Position numbers and translations under genes: made by a program. The notes below the pieces were generated by a model, which had not been told where the DNA came from, ran no database searches, and saw only the letters and a list, made by a program, of their open reading frames with translations. Below, piece after piece: positions 14,702 to 20,441 of a DNA stretch of 20,441 nt; positions within the stretch are counted from its first letter, which is position 1, and each line of letters opens with the position of its first letter. Origin of the DNA: Rhodocyclaceae bacterium (GTDB lineage: Bacteria > Pseudomonadota > Gammaproteobacteria > Burkholderiales > Rhodocyclaceae); contig JANYAW010000133.1 in assembly GCA_025361105.1 (NCBI GenBank), positions 1-20,441 of the forward strand, given 5' to 3'.

Positions 14702-15850
14702 ATGCAACCCATAGCACCGCTACAAAAATCTACCGCCATTTTTCATCAAGATGGCGCGTTATCTCGTGGCTACGGCAAACTCTCCGGTGTGATTGCCTTT
14801 GTTTTGGCGAGCTTGTGTTTCTTGGGCGTGCTGGCATTTCACTATCCCGAATATTTGACCACACCGGAGTTACGCAAAAATTACTCAGTCGATGTGTTGC
14901 GGTTGGTTATGCTCTGGGCGATGATTATTTCAGGCGGTCTGGCGCTGGCGAATCTGCTGCGGCGACGCAATCGTTGGCTCAATGGCACAGCGTTTGTGTT
15001 GATTGCGCTGACCGTCGCGTTGGGTGGGCATCAAGTGCCGGTGGGCGATTTCCCCGATCACACACCTTACATCGGCCTCGATTGGTTCATCCTTGATTTA
15101 CTCGGCTCGACGCTGATTTTTGTGGCGTTTGAAAAGCTCAGGCCAATTTATCCGCAGCCGGTTTTTCGTCCGGGTTGGCAAACTGATTTCACCCATTTCG
15201 TGGTCAATCACTTCCTGGTTGGTCTGGTTTTACTCATCGTTAATTTTCTGATTCATCGGTTTTTCGGCTGGGCCAAAGTGGATGCCTTGCAAAGACTAAT
15301 CGCCGATCTACCATTTTTTGCCGAGCTATTTTTGATCTTGCTGGCCGCCGACATCGTGCAGTACTGGACTCACCGTGCGTATCACGAGGTGCCCTTTTTG
15401 TGGCGCTTCCATGCGATTCATCGCAGCGCCGAATATATGGATTGGATGGCCGGTTCGCGGCTGCATATGTTTGAACTCGTTTTCACTCGCGTCTCGGTGC
15501 TGGGGATTATTTACGCGCTTGGATTTTCCAAGTCAGTGATGGATGCCTACATCATCATCGTTGGATTTCAAGCGGTATTCAATCACGCCAATGTGCGCCT
15601 GCCGATAATTTTTGGTCGCGCACCGCTCAAATATCTGCTGGTCACACCTGACTTCCATCATTGGCATCACAGCTCGGAACAAGTGGCGCTTGATCGAAAC
15701 TACGCCGCACATTTTGCCTTTATCGATTATCTGTTTGGCACTGCGGTGAAATCAGATCAAAGATTTCCCGATAAATATGGCGTGCTTGGTGATTACATGC
15801 CCGATGGATTTTTGCAGCAACAGACGTTTCCGTTTACCTGGAAGGGTTGA
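14702..15850 (+). CDS. Sterol desaturase / fatty acid hydroxylase family protein
   Basis: A 382-aa integral membrane di-iron oxygenase. The N-terminal third has several hydrophobic helices (from ~28 to 145). The catalytic part carries the His clusters: H224/H228 in HRAYH, H237/H240 in RFHAIHRS, H295 in NHANV, the HHWHH group (319-323), and H337. These are the iron ligands of the family, which hydroxylates or desaturates sterols, fatty acids or carotenoids using O2. I chose the ATG at 14702; a TTG at 14693 is in frame, but neither has a clear Shine-Dalgarno. It stands alone, divergent from the small-gene run and convergent with the DUF1499 gene, with a repeat copy 13 bp after its stop. The substrate cannot be determined. 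Confidence 0.9.
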   Translation: MQPIAPLQKSTAIFHQDGALSRGYGKLSGVIAFVLASLCFLGVLAFHYPEYLTTPELRKNYSVDVLRLVMLWAMIISGGLALANLLRRRNRWLNGTAFVLIALTVALGGHQVPVGDFPDHTPYIGLDWFILDLLGSTLIFVAFEKLRPIYPQPVFRPGWQTDFTHFVVNHFLVGLVLLIVNFLIHRFFGWAKVDALQRLIADLPFFAELFLILLAADIVQYWTHRAYHEVPFLWRFHAIHRSAEYMDWMAGSRLHMFELVFTRVSVLGIIYALGFSKSVMDAYIIIVGFQAVFNHANVRLPIIFGRAPLKYLLVTPDFHHWHHSSEQVALDRNYAAHFAFIDYLFGTAVKSDQRFPDKYGVLGDYMPDGFLQQQTFPFTWKG

Positions 15851-15863
15851 TTTGCGTACACGC

Positions 15864-15887
15864 CAGTTGGTGCTGGTAACACGCCGT
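15864..15887 (+). repeat. 24-bp dispersed repeat, copy 5
   Basis: A full copy with TA at the variable positions, identical to the copy at 9802. It fills most of the 45-bp convergent gap: 13 bp after the desaturase stop and 8 bp from the DUF1499 stop. The motif ACACGCC is also repeated just before it (15858-15864). Confidence 0.9.
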
Positions 15888-15895
15888 TAAAAAAC

Positions 15896-16393
15896 CTAGG
15901 TTCCGAAAGCCGCTCTCACCGCTTCGATTCGCGCACGATTCACGCCAAAATCTTTGTGTCCCAGGCGTGATGCTGAACGCACTTGAATCACGCCCGCTTT
16001 TTCATCGAGATAGAACTCCACATCATCGACAAAGCCGAGCAATTTCGAGGTGTATTCGGCGTACAGATACCCCGGTTTGCTCTCAATCACCACGGCGGTT
16101 TGCATGCCGCTGACGATATTTTTGAGCCGCACAAATGCTGCTTGTCCATCGCCGGTATAGGCTAGCGGCGCGATCTGGTGATATTCGGTGGTCACCTGAC
16201 TGCTCACACAATTCGGCGAGCTCGGTGCCGGTTTAAGTTTGCCATCTTGCACGCCTAAGCCAACCGGGTGCTTGCCTGTGAGTAGTCCCATTTGTCCTCC
16301 AAGTATCAATGCTGCAATCAAGATGCCAAAACCAATCAACAAATACCGTGCCACGGTTGCAAAACGTGAAGCGTTAGACGTGGTCTGACTCAT
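15896..16393 (-). CDS. DUF1499-family membrane-anchored protein
   Basis: A 165-aa protein beginning MSQTTSNASRFATVARY, with one hydrophobic helix (~residues 18-38, LLIGFGILIAALILGG) and then a DUF1499 domain: SPNCVSSQ, IAPLAYTGDGQAAFVRLKNIV, YLYAEYTSKLLGFVDDVEFYLDEKAGVIQVRSASRLGHKDFGVNRARIEAVR. The start at 16393-16391 is fixed by AAGGAG at 16406-16401. An in-frame extension to 16501 has no Shine-Dalgarno and runs into the intergenic direct repeat. DUF1499 proteins are envelope-associated with no settled function. It diverges from the acyl-CoA dehydrogenase gene. Confidence 0.88.
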   Translation of the reverse strand: MSQTTSNASRFATVARYLLIGFGILIAALILGGQMGLLTGKHPVGLGVQDGKLKPAPSSPNCVSSQVTTEYHQIAPLAYTGDGQAAFVRLKNIVSGMQTAVVIESKPGYLYAEYTSKLLGFVDDVEFYLDEKAGVIQVRSASRLGHKDFGVNRARIEAVRAAFGT

Positions 16394-16450
16394 TTGGATT
16401 CTCCTTAAATCGCTGGTGCGGGGAAGCATAACATCAGGCTGATTTTGCGT

Positions 16451-16471
16451 TACATGTTGAGCTACATGTTG
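16451..16471. repeat. Direct repeat TACATGTTG x2, candidate operator
   Basis: TACATGTTG occurs at 16451-16459 and again at 16463-16471, 12 bp apart, in the 225-bp gap between the divergent DUF1499 and acyl-CoA dehydrogenase genes. The spacing equals that of the direct repeat at 551-571, but the sequence differs. It may be a regulator site for either gene; no regulator is encoded nearby. Confidence 0.35.
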
Positions 16472-16618
16472 TGTCATTGGGCCATCTTCTCGCTCACGCA
16501 ATTTCCGAAGACTTCCAATCGCTGCGGTATCATATATGGGCTCAAACCTACCAACCTACCTGCCAAATCGGCATCGCTCTCGCAGCACCGCCAACAATCC
16601 CAAAATCAGGAGAACCCC

Positions 16619-18409
16619 ATGGGCCAATACACCGCGCCGCTTCGCGACATTCAATTTGTGATGCACGAATTGCTCGACATCACCAGCGTGCTCAAACAAA
16701 TCCCCCAGCACGTCGACGTAGACGCCGACGTGATTAACCAAGTGGTGGAAGAGGGTGGCAAATTCGCTGCCAAAGTGCTTTTCCCGCTCAACCAAATCGG
16801 CGATCGTGAAGGTTGCCATCTGGATACCACCACACATAAAGTCACCACGCCGACAGGGTTTGCCGATGCCTATCGGCAATTTGTCGACGGTGGTTGGGGG
16901 GCATTGGCTTGCGATCCGGAATACGGCGGCCAGGGCTTGCCGGTATTCGTCAATAACTGTATTTACGAAATGATGAACTCGGCCAACCAAGCCTGGACCA
17001 TGTATCCCGGCCTCTCGCACGGCGCTTATGAGTGCATCCACGCGCACGGCACACCCGAGCAAAAAACGACCTATTTGCCACACCTTACCTCGGGTGAGTG
17101 GACAGGAACCATGTGCTTGACCGAATCACATTGCGGTACCGATTTGGGCTTGCTGCGCACCAAAGCCGAGCCGCAGATGGACGGTTCCTATAAGCTCACC
17201 GGTGGCAAAATTTTCATCTCCGCTGGCGAGCATGAAATGAGCAGCAACATCGTGCACCTGGTGCTGGCACGTTTGCCCGGTGCACCCAAAGGCACCAAGG
17301 GAATTTCACTGTTCATTGTGCCGAAATATCTTCCCAATGCTGATGGCTCGGTCGGTGCGCGCAACACAATTACCTGTGGTGCGATTGAAGAAAAAATGGG
17401 CATCCATGGCAACTCGACTTGCCAGATGAATTTGGATGAAGCTACCGGTTGGCTGATTGGCGAAGGCGGTAAAGGCTTGAATGCCATGTTCGTGATGATG
17501 AATGCGGCGCGCTTGGGTGTAGGCATGCAGTCATTGGGCCTGACCGAAGTGTCTTATCAAAACGCGCTGGTGTATGCCAAAGATCGCCTGCAAATGCGTT
17601 CACTTTCCGGCCCCAAGGCGCCGGATAAGGAAGCCGATCCCATCATCGTGCATCCCGATGTGCGGCGCATGCTGCTCTCCAACAAAGCCTATGCCGAAGG
17701 CGGCCGTGCCTTCACTTATTTCATCGCCATGCAAATCGATTTGGAATTGGGTCACCCCGATCCGGCAGTGCGCAAAGACGCGGGCGATTTGGTTGCATTG
17801 CTAACGCCGATAGTCAAGGCTTTCGTGACCGAGAACGGCTGGATAGGTACTTCGGAAGCCATGCAGGTCTTCGGCGGCCATGGCTACATAAGCGAGTGGG
17901 GCATGGAGCAATATGTTCGTGATGCGCGCATCAACATGATCTACGAAGGTACCAATGCGATTCAATCGCTGGATTTGCTTGGCCGAAAAATCCTTCCCGA
18001 CAATGGTGCCAAGCTGAAAAAATTTGGCGCACTGGTGGAAGCCTTCATCAAGGAAAACATGGCCGACGAGGCGATGAAGGAATTCATTGAGCCTTTGGCG
18101 GATGTGGCCGAAAAAGTGGGCAAGCTAACCATGGAAATCGGCATGAAAGCTTTCCAGAATCCGGACGAAGTCGGTGCTGCCGCCGTGCCGTATTTGCGCG
18201 TGGTCGGGCACATGGTGTATTCCTACTTCTTCGCCCGTATGGCGAAAATCGCACTGGCCAAACAAGCTTCGGGCGACACGTTTTATGTGGCCAAACTGGC
18301 GACGACGCGGTTTTACTTTGCGCGCTTGCTGCCGGAAATCGCCATGCTGGTGCGGCAGGCGCGCTCGGGTTCAAAAGTCTTGCTGGATCTGGATGCTGCC
18401 TTGTTTTGA
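16619..18409 (+). CDS. Acyl-CoA dehydrogenase, long (~600 aa) form
   Basis: A 596-aa FAD-dependent acyl-CoA dehydrogenase that introduces the alpha,beta double bond in acyl-CoA. The ATG at 16619 (MGQYTAPLRDIQFVMHELLD) has AGGAG 6 bases upstream; an open frame back to 16445 is not needed. Landmarks are WTGTMCLTESHCGTDLGLLRTKAEP (substrate and FAD region), KIFISAGEHEM, VMMNAARLGVGMQSLGLTEV, VFGGHGYISEWGMEQYVRDARI, and the catalytic Glu443 in IYEGTNAIQSLDLLGRK. The extra C-terminal ~130 residues match the long subgroup that includes 3-methylmercaptopropionyl-CoA dehydrogenase (DmdC-like) and many betaproteobacterial fatty-acid enzymes. Substrate chain or type is uncertain. Its own promoter is presumably in the divergent gap; no beta-oxidation partner genes are adjacent. 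Confidence 0.92.
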   Translation: MGQYTAPLRDIQFVMHELLDITSVLKQIPQHVDVDADVINQVVEEGGKFAAKVLFPLNQIGDREGCHLDTTTHKVTTPTGFADAYRQFVDGGWGALACDPEYGGQGLPVFVNNCIYEMMNSANQAWTMYPGLSHGAYECIHAHGTPEQKTTYLPHLTSGEWTGTMCLTESHCGTDLGLLRTKAEPQMDGSYKLTGGKIFISAGEHEMSSNIVHLVLARLPGAPKGTKGISLFIVPKYLPNADGSVGARNTITCGAIEEKMGIHGNSTCQMNLDEATGWLIGEGGKGLNAMFVMMNAARLGVGMQSLGLTEVSYQNALVYAKDRLQMRSLSGPKAPDKEADPIIVHPDVRRMLLSNKAYAEGGRAFTYFIAMQIDLELGHPDPAVRKDAGDLVALLTPIVKAFVTENGWIGTSEAMQVFGGHGYISEWGMEQYVRDARINMIYEGTNAIQSLDLLGRKILPDNGAKLKKFGALVEAFIKENMADEAMKEFIEPLADVAEKVGKLTMEIGMKAFQNPDEVGAAAVPYLRVVGHMVYSYFFARMAKIALAKQASGDTFYVAKLATTRFYFARLLPEIAMLVRQARSGSKVLLDLDAALF

Positions 18410-18481
18410 TTGGCCTGATCGTTGCGCATGTCCACGGCAGTACTGGAAGCAGGCGTTGATGGCGCAACGGTTTCGCAATAG

Positions 18482-18505
18482 GTGTCGGCTAAGCAAAACC
18501 GACAC
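18482..18505. other. Perfect 7-bp inverted repeat downstream of acyl-CoA dehydrogenase gene
   Basis: GTGTCGG (18482-18488) and CCGACAC (18499-18505) flank a 10-base loop, 72 bp after the acyl-CoA dehydrogenase stop. No T-run follows, so it is a weak terminator candidate only. Its left arm plus CT equals GTGTCGGCT, also present at 11568-11576 in the hairpin after the methyltransferase gene. Confidence 0.5.
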
Positions 18506-18750
18506 AACACTTGGCTGATAAATGGGTCATTCCGTCATCGGTATCGCTGCACAATATGCTGACCAGACCGACATGCACATGCGCGTCGCGGCGGATATAT
18601 CGACCACCAGTGCCGGTATCTTCACGTTGTTGGCACGGAATCAAGTATCACCTGTCTCCAACATGAAACGTCTCCTTTTATTAGGCGGCGCAAATCCCCC
18701 TCAGATCAGCACTGAGTAATGTCATCACCAAGCGCTCTAGTGGTTTTGGC

Positions 18751-18832
18751 TTTTTCAAATTTGCAAATAAATAAATTTCGATTTACACAACTTATACAGA
18801 CCTTACCCACAACTTATCCAAAGGCATCCACA
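18751..18832. promoter_or_regulatory. AT-rich stretch plus DnaA-box-like array
   Basis: After about 35 bp that are over 80% AT (18751-18785), five 9-mers resembling the DnaA box TTATCCACA follow: TTACACAAC (18783), TTATACAGA (18792), TTACCCACA (18803), TTATCCAAA (18814) and GCATCCACA (18824). Their starts are 9, 11, 11 and 10 bp apart, about one helical turn. CACAACTTAT occurs twice exactly 22 bp apart (18786, 18808). The two middle boxes and the last differ from consensus at one or two positions; the first two are weaker. It is either DnaA control of dnaB or an origin-like site. No dnaA, dnaN or parAB is in the window. Confidence 0.5.
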
Positions 18833-18874
18833 AAATCCGCGACTAAACTTTCGTCGTCTTGATGGAGGTTAACT

Positions 18875-20269
18875 ATGGTTCAAGTTCGCAATTCACCCAC
18901 CGCGCAGCTGGTTGATCAGCAAATCTCTGCGCTGCGTTTGCCGCCGCATTCCGTCGAGGCAGAGCAAGCGCTGATTGGTGGATTGTTGCTCGACAATTCG
19001 GCTTGGGATCGAATTGCCGATGTGGTGCGTGAAGGTGATTTTTATCGCGATGATCACCGTCGAATTTTTCGGCATATTGGCAAACTTTGTCAGCTCGCCA
19101 AACCCGCCGATGTCGTCACCGTCTATGAGTCGATAGAAAAGTCCAACGAGGTCGATCAGACCGGCGGCTTGTCCTATTTGGCCGAGATCGCCCACTCCAC
19201 TCCGACGGCGGCGAATATCCGGCGCTATGCCGAGATCGTGCACGAGCGCGCGGTGTTGCGCAAACTGGTCACGGTGGGCGATGAAATCGCCGGCCAGGCA
19301 CTCAATCCGGCGGGTCGCGATGTCAGGGATTTGCTTGACGATGCCGAACGCCGCATATTTGAAATCGCCGAAGCTGGCGCGCTCAACCAGCAAGGTTTTG
19401 TGCCGATACAACCGCTGGTTGGCGAAGTCGTTTCGCAGATAGAAATGTTGCTTGCACGCGACAGCCAAACCGACATCACCGGCCTGCCGACGGGTTTTGC
19501 CGATCTCGACAAACTCACCTCCGGCTTGCAACCTGGCGACATGATTGTCGTCGCTGGTCGTCCATCGATGGGCAAGACGGCGTTCGCCCTGAACATCGCC
19601 GAACACGTCGGTGTCGATCTGCGTTTGCCGGTGGCAATTTTCAGTCTGGAAATGTCCGGCCCGCAATTGGCCACACGTTTCTTGTCGTCGGTCGGGCGCA
19701 TCGATCAGGGCAAACTCAGGAACGGTAAACTTACCGATGACGACTGGGACAGGCTCACTCATGCCTTGGGTAAGCTGCACGACGCACCAATACATATTGA
19801 TGAAACCGGCGCGATAAACCCGACAGAACTTCGCGCACGAGCCAGACGCTTGCATCGCCAATGCGGCAAGCTCGGTTTAATTGTGATCGACTATTTGCAG
19901 TTGATGAGCACCGGCCGCAATGTAGAAAATCGCGCCACAGAATTGTCCGAAATTTCGCGCTCGGTAAAAGCGCTGGCGAAAGAATTGCAAGTGCCGATCA
20001 TCGCGCTCTCGCAACTCTCGCGAAAAGTCGAAGAGCGCAACGACAAACGCCCCTTGATGAGTGATCTACGCGAATCCGGTGCCATCGAACAAGATGCTGA
20101 CATCATCATGATGATGTACCGCGAGGAGTACTACAACAAAGACACGCAAGACAAAGGTAGCGCCGAAGTCATCATCGGCAAACATCGTAACGGGCCGACC
20201 GGCACGGTTCGACTAACCTTCCTTGGCGAATACACGAAGTTTCAGAATCATGCGGGTGGGGCGTACTAG
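18875..20269 (+). CDS. dnaB: Replicative DNA helicase DnaB
   Basis: A 464-aa hexameric replicative helicase, close to the 471 aa of E. coli DnaB. The N-terminal domain (~15-120) begins LPPHSVEAEQALIGGLLLDN. A linker is followed by the RecA-like motor (~190-460) with Walker A GRPSMGKT (K234), FSLEMSGPQL, Walker B-type VIDYLQLM (~337-344), ALSQLSRKVEER and the arginine-rich end GKHRNGPTGTVRLTF. No intein is present. GGAGG lies 6 bases before the ATG. The upstream gap holds a DnaA-box-like array, suggesting replication-linked control (inference). No rplI, rpsR or alr neighbours are seen; the gene stands alone here, convergent with a PhoH-like gene and with a repeat copy 16 bp after its stop. Confidence 0.97.
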   Translation: MVQVRNSPTAQLVDQQISALRLPPHSVEAEQALIGGLLLDNSAWDRIADVVREGDFYRDDHRRIFRHIGKLCQLAKPADVVTVYESIEKSNEVDQTGGLSYLAEIAHSTPTAANIRRYAEIVHERAVLRKLVTVGDEIAGQALNPAGRDVRDLLDDAERRIFEIAEAGALNQQGFVPIQPLVGEVVSQIEMLLARDSQTDITGLPTGFADLDKLTSGLQPGDMIVVAGRPSMGKTAFALNIAEHVGVDLRLPVAIFSLEMSGPQLATRFLSSVGRIDQGKLRNGKLTDDDWDRLTHALGKLHDAPIHIDETGAINPTELRARARRLHRQCGKLGLIVIDYLQLMSTGRNVENRATELSEISRSVKALAKELQVPIIALSQLSRKVEERNDKRPLMSDLRESGAIEQDADIIMMMYREEYYNKDTQDKGSAEVIIGKHRNGPTGTVRLTFLGEYTKFQNHAGGAY

Positions 20270-20285
20270 GAATTGCGCGACTTAT

Positions 20286-20309
20286 CAGTTGGTGCTGGTG
20301 ACACGCCGT
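20286..20309 (+). repeat. 24-bp dispersed repeat, copy 6
   Basis: A full copy with TG at the variable positions. It lies in the 57-bp convergent gap between dnaB and the PhoH-like gene, 16 bp after the dnaB stop and 17 bp from the other stop, in the same orientation as dnaB. Confidence 0.9.
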
Positions 20310-20326
20310 TATCGAAAGTCTGACCC

Positions 20327-20441
20327 CTAAAGCACTTCCCCCGCATGATCCGCCAGCCGCGAGCGTTCGCCGCGCTGCAAGGTTACATGCCCTGAATGCG
20401 CCCAGCCCTTGAATCGATCGACGACGTAGGTTAGACCCGAG
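20327..20441 (-). CDS. PhoH-family protein, C-terminal end (cut by window edge)
   Basis: The last 37 or so codons of a minus-strand gene ending in TAG at 20329-20327. The visible residues are SGLTYVVDRFKGWAHSGHV followed by TLQRGERSRLADHAGEVL. The G-H-[VI]-T-L-x-[RK]-G-E-R-S-x-L-A ending is what I recall for the PhoH-like (PIN plus ATPase, YlaK/PhoH2-type) proteins. Those are ATPases linked to RNA helicase/RNase activity. The catalytic domains lie outside the window, so the assignment rests on this tail alone. It converges with dnaB. Confidence 0.6.
   Translation of the reverse strand, partial: SGLTYVVDRFKGWAHSGHVTLQRGERSRLADHAGEVL

Larger units (their letters stand above)
18410..18874. other. 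465-bp intergenic region upstream of dnaB
   Basis: This gap is long for the window. Its parts are a hairpin at 18482-18505, a middle section without a recognisable gene, an AT-rich stretch at 18751-18785, a DnaA-box-like array at 18783-18832, and GGAGG at 18864 before dnaB. A plus-strand frame at 18522-18719 (65 aa) has no Shine-Dalgarno or known domain. On the minus strand AAAAGGAGA precedes an ATG at 18664, but that frame meets TGA after 7 codons and then stays open to 18527. It may be a decayed small gene or chance. Confidence 0.55.

Noticed and set aside
16445..16618. N-terminal extension of the acyl-CoA dehydrogenase
   Set aside because: AGGAG sits just before the ATG at 16619 and the protein there begins with the usual MGQYTAPLRD. 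The extension is low-quality sequence over the promoter gap.
18522..18719. 65-aa plus-strand open frame in the gap before dnaB
   Set aside because: No Shine-Dalgarno, no recognisable domain, and codon use not convincing as a gene.
3922..20309. The repeats as a CRISPR array
   Set aside because: Copies are kilobases apart with genes between them, not regularly spaced, and no cas genes are present.
3922..20309. The repeats as integron attC sites
   Set aside because: They lack paired R/L boxes and GTTRRRY cores in inverted arrangement, and there is no integrase. GTTGGTG does not fit the core.

Overview
The window looks like a chromosomal segment of a betaproteobacterium, with mixed housekeeping and accessory genes. 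The lineage call rests on the character of DnaB, the nitronate-monooxygenase-like protein, the ~600-aa acyl-CoA dehydrogenase, the Lig E type ligase and the DedA-rhodanese fusion. I see no phage, transposase, rRNA, tRNA or CRISPR array. Genes are dense, on both strands, with short gaps.

Layout. Bases 1-392 (-) hold the N-terminal part of a nitronate monooxygenase-like flavoprotein. Bases 681-3638 (+) encode a 985-aa protein with a small N-terminal domain, a very long Ala/Glu/Arg coiled coil, one membrane segment and an AsmA-like periplasmic part. Its 3' end overlaps recQ (-) by 11 bp. recQ diverges from a gene for an exported ATP-dependent DNA ligase of Lig E type (+). Bases 6464-9737 (-) carry a lipoprotein with a transglutaminase-like domain and TPRs, a membrane-anchored alpha/beta hydrolase and an AEC-family transporter. 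Bases 9871-11545 (+) are a two-gene operon: a NYN nuclease with an OST-HTH domain and a SAM methyltransferase. A DedA-rhodanese fusion follows.

Bases 12695-14605 (-) form a tight run of five small genes: SnoaL-like, DUF3291, zinc ribbon, MmcQ/YjbR-like and GFA. Next come a sterol desaturase/fatty-acid hydroxylase (+), a DUF1499 protein (-), an acyl-CoA dehydrogenase (+), a 465-bp gap with a DnaA-box-like array, dnaB (+), and the C-terminal end of a PhoH-like gene (-).

The most unusual signal is a dispersed 24-bp repeat, CAGTTGGTGCTGG-(TG/TA/CG)-ACACGCCGT. There are six essentially full copies and one half copy in 20 kb. Five full copies sit in short intergenic gaps, four of these within about 17 bp of a stop codon. 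The sixth lies inside recQ, exactly in reading phase as eight codons (QLVLATRR), in the linker between the RQC and HRDC domains. It is not transposon-like: no terminal inverted repeats or ORF are visible. Its function is unknown. Candidates are a proliferating miniature repeat, a 3'-end processing or binding site, or a long uptake-type sequence. The second notable signal is a helically phased series of DnaA-box-like 9-mers next to an AT-rich stretch upstream of dnaB.
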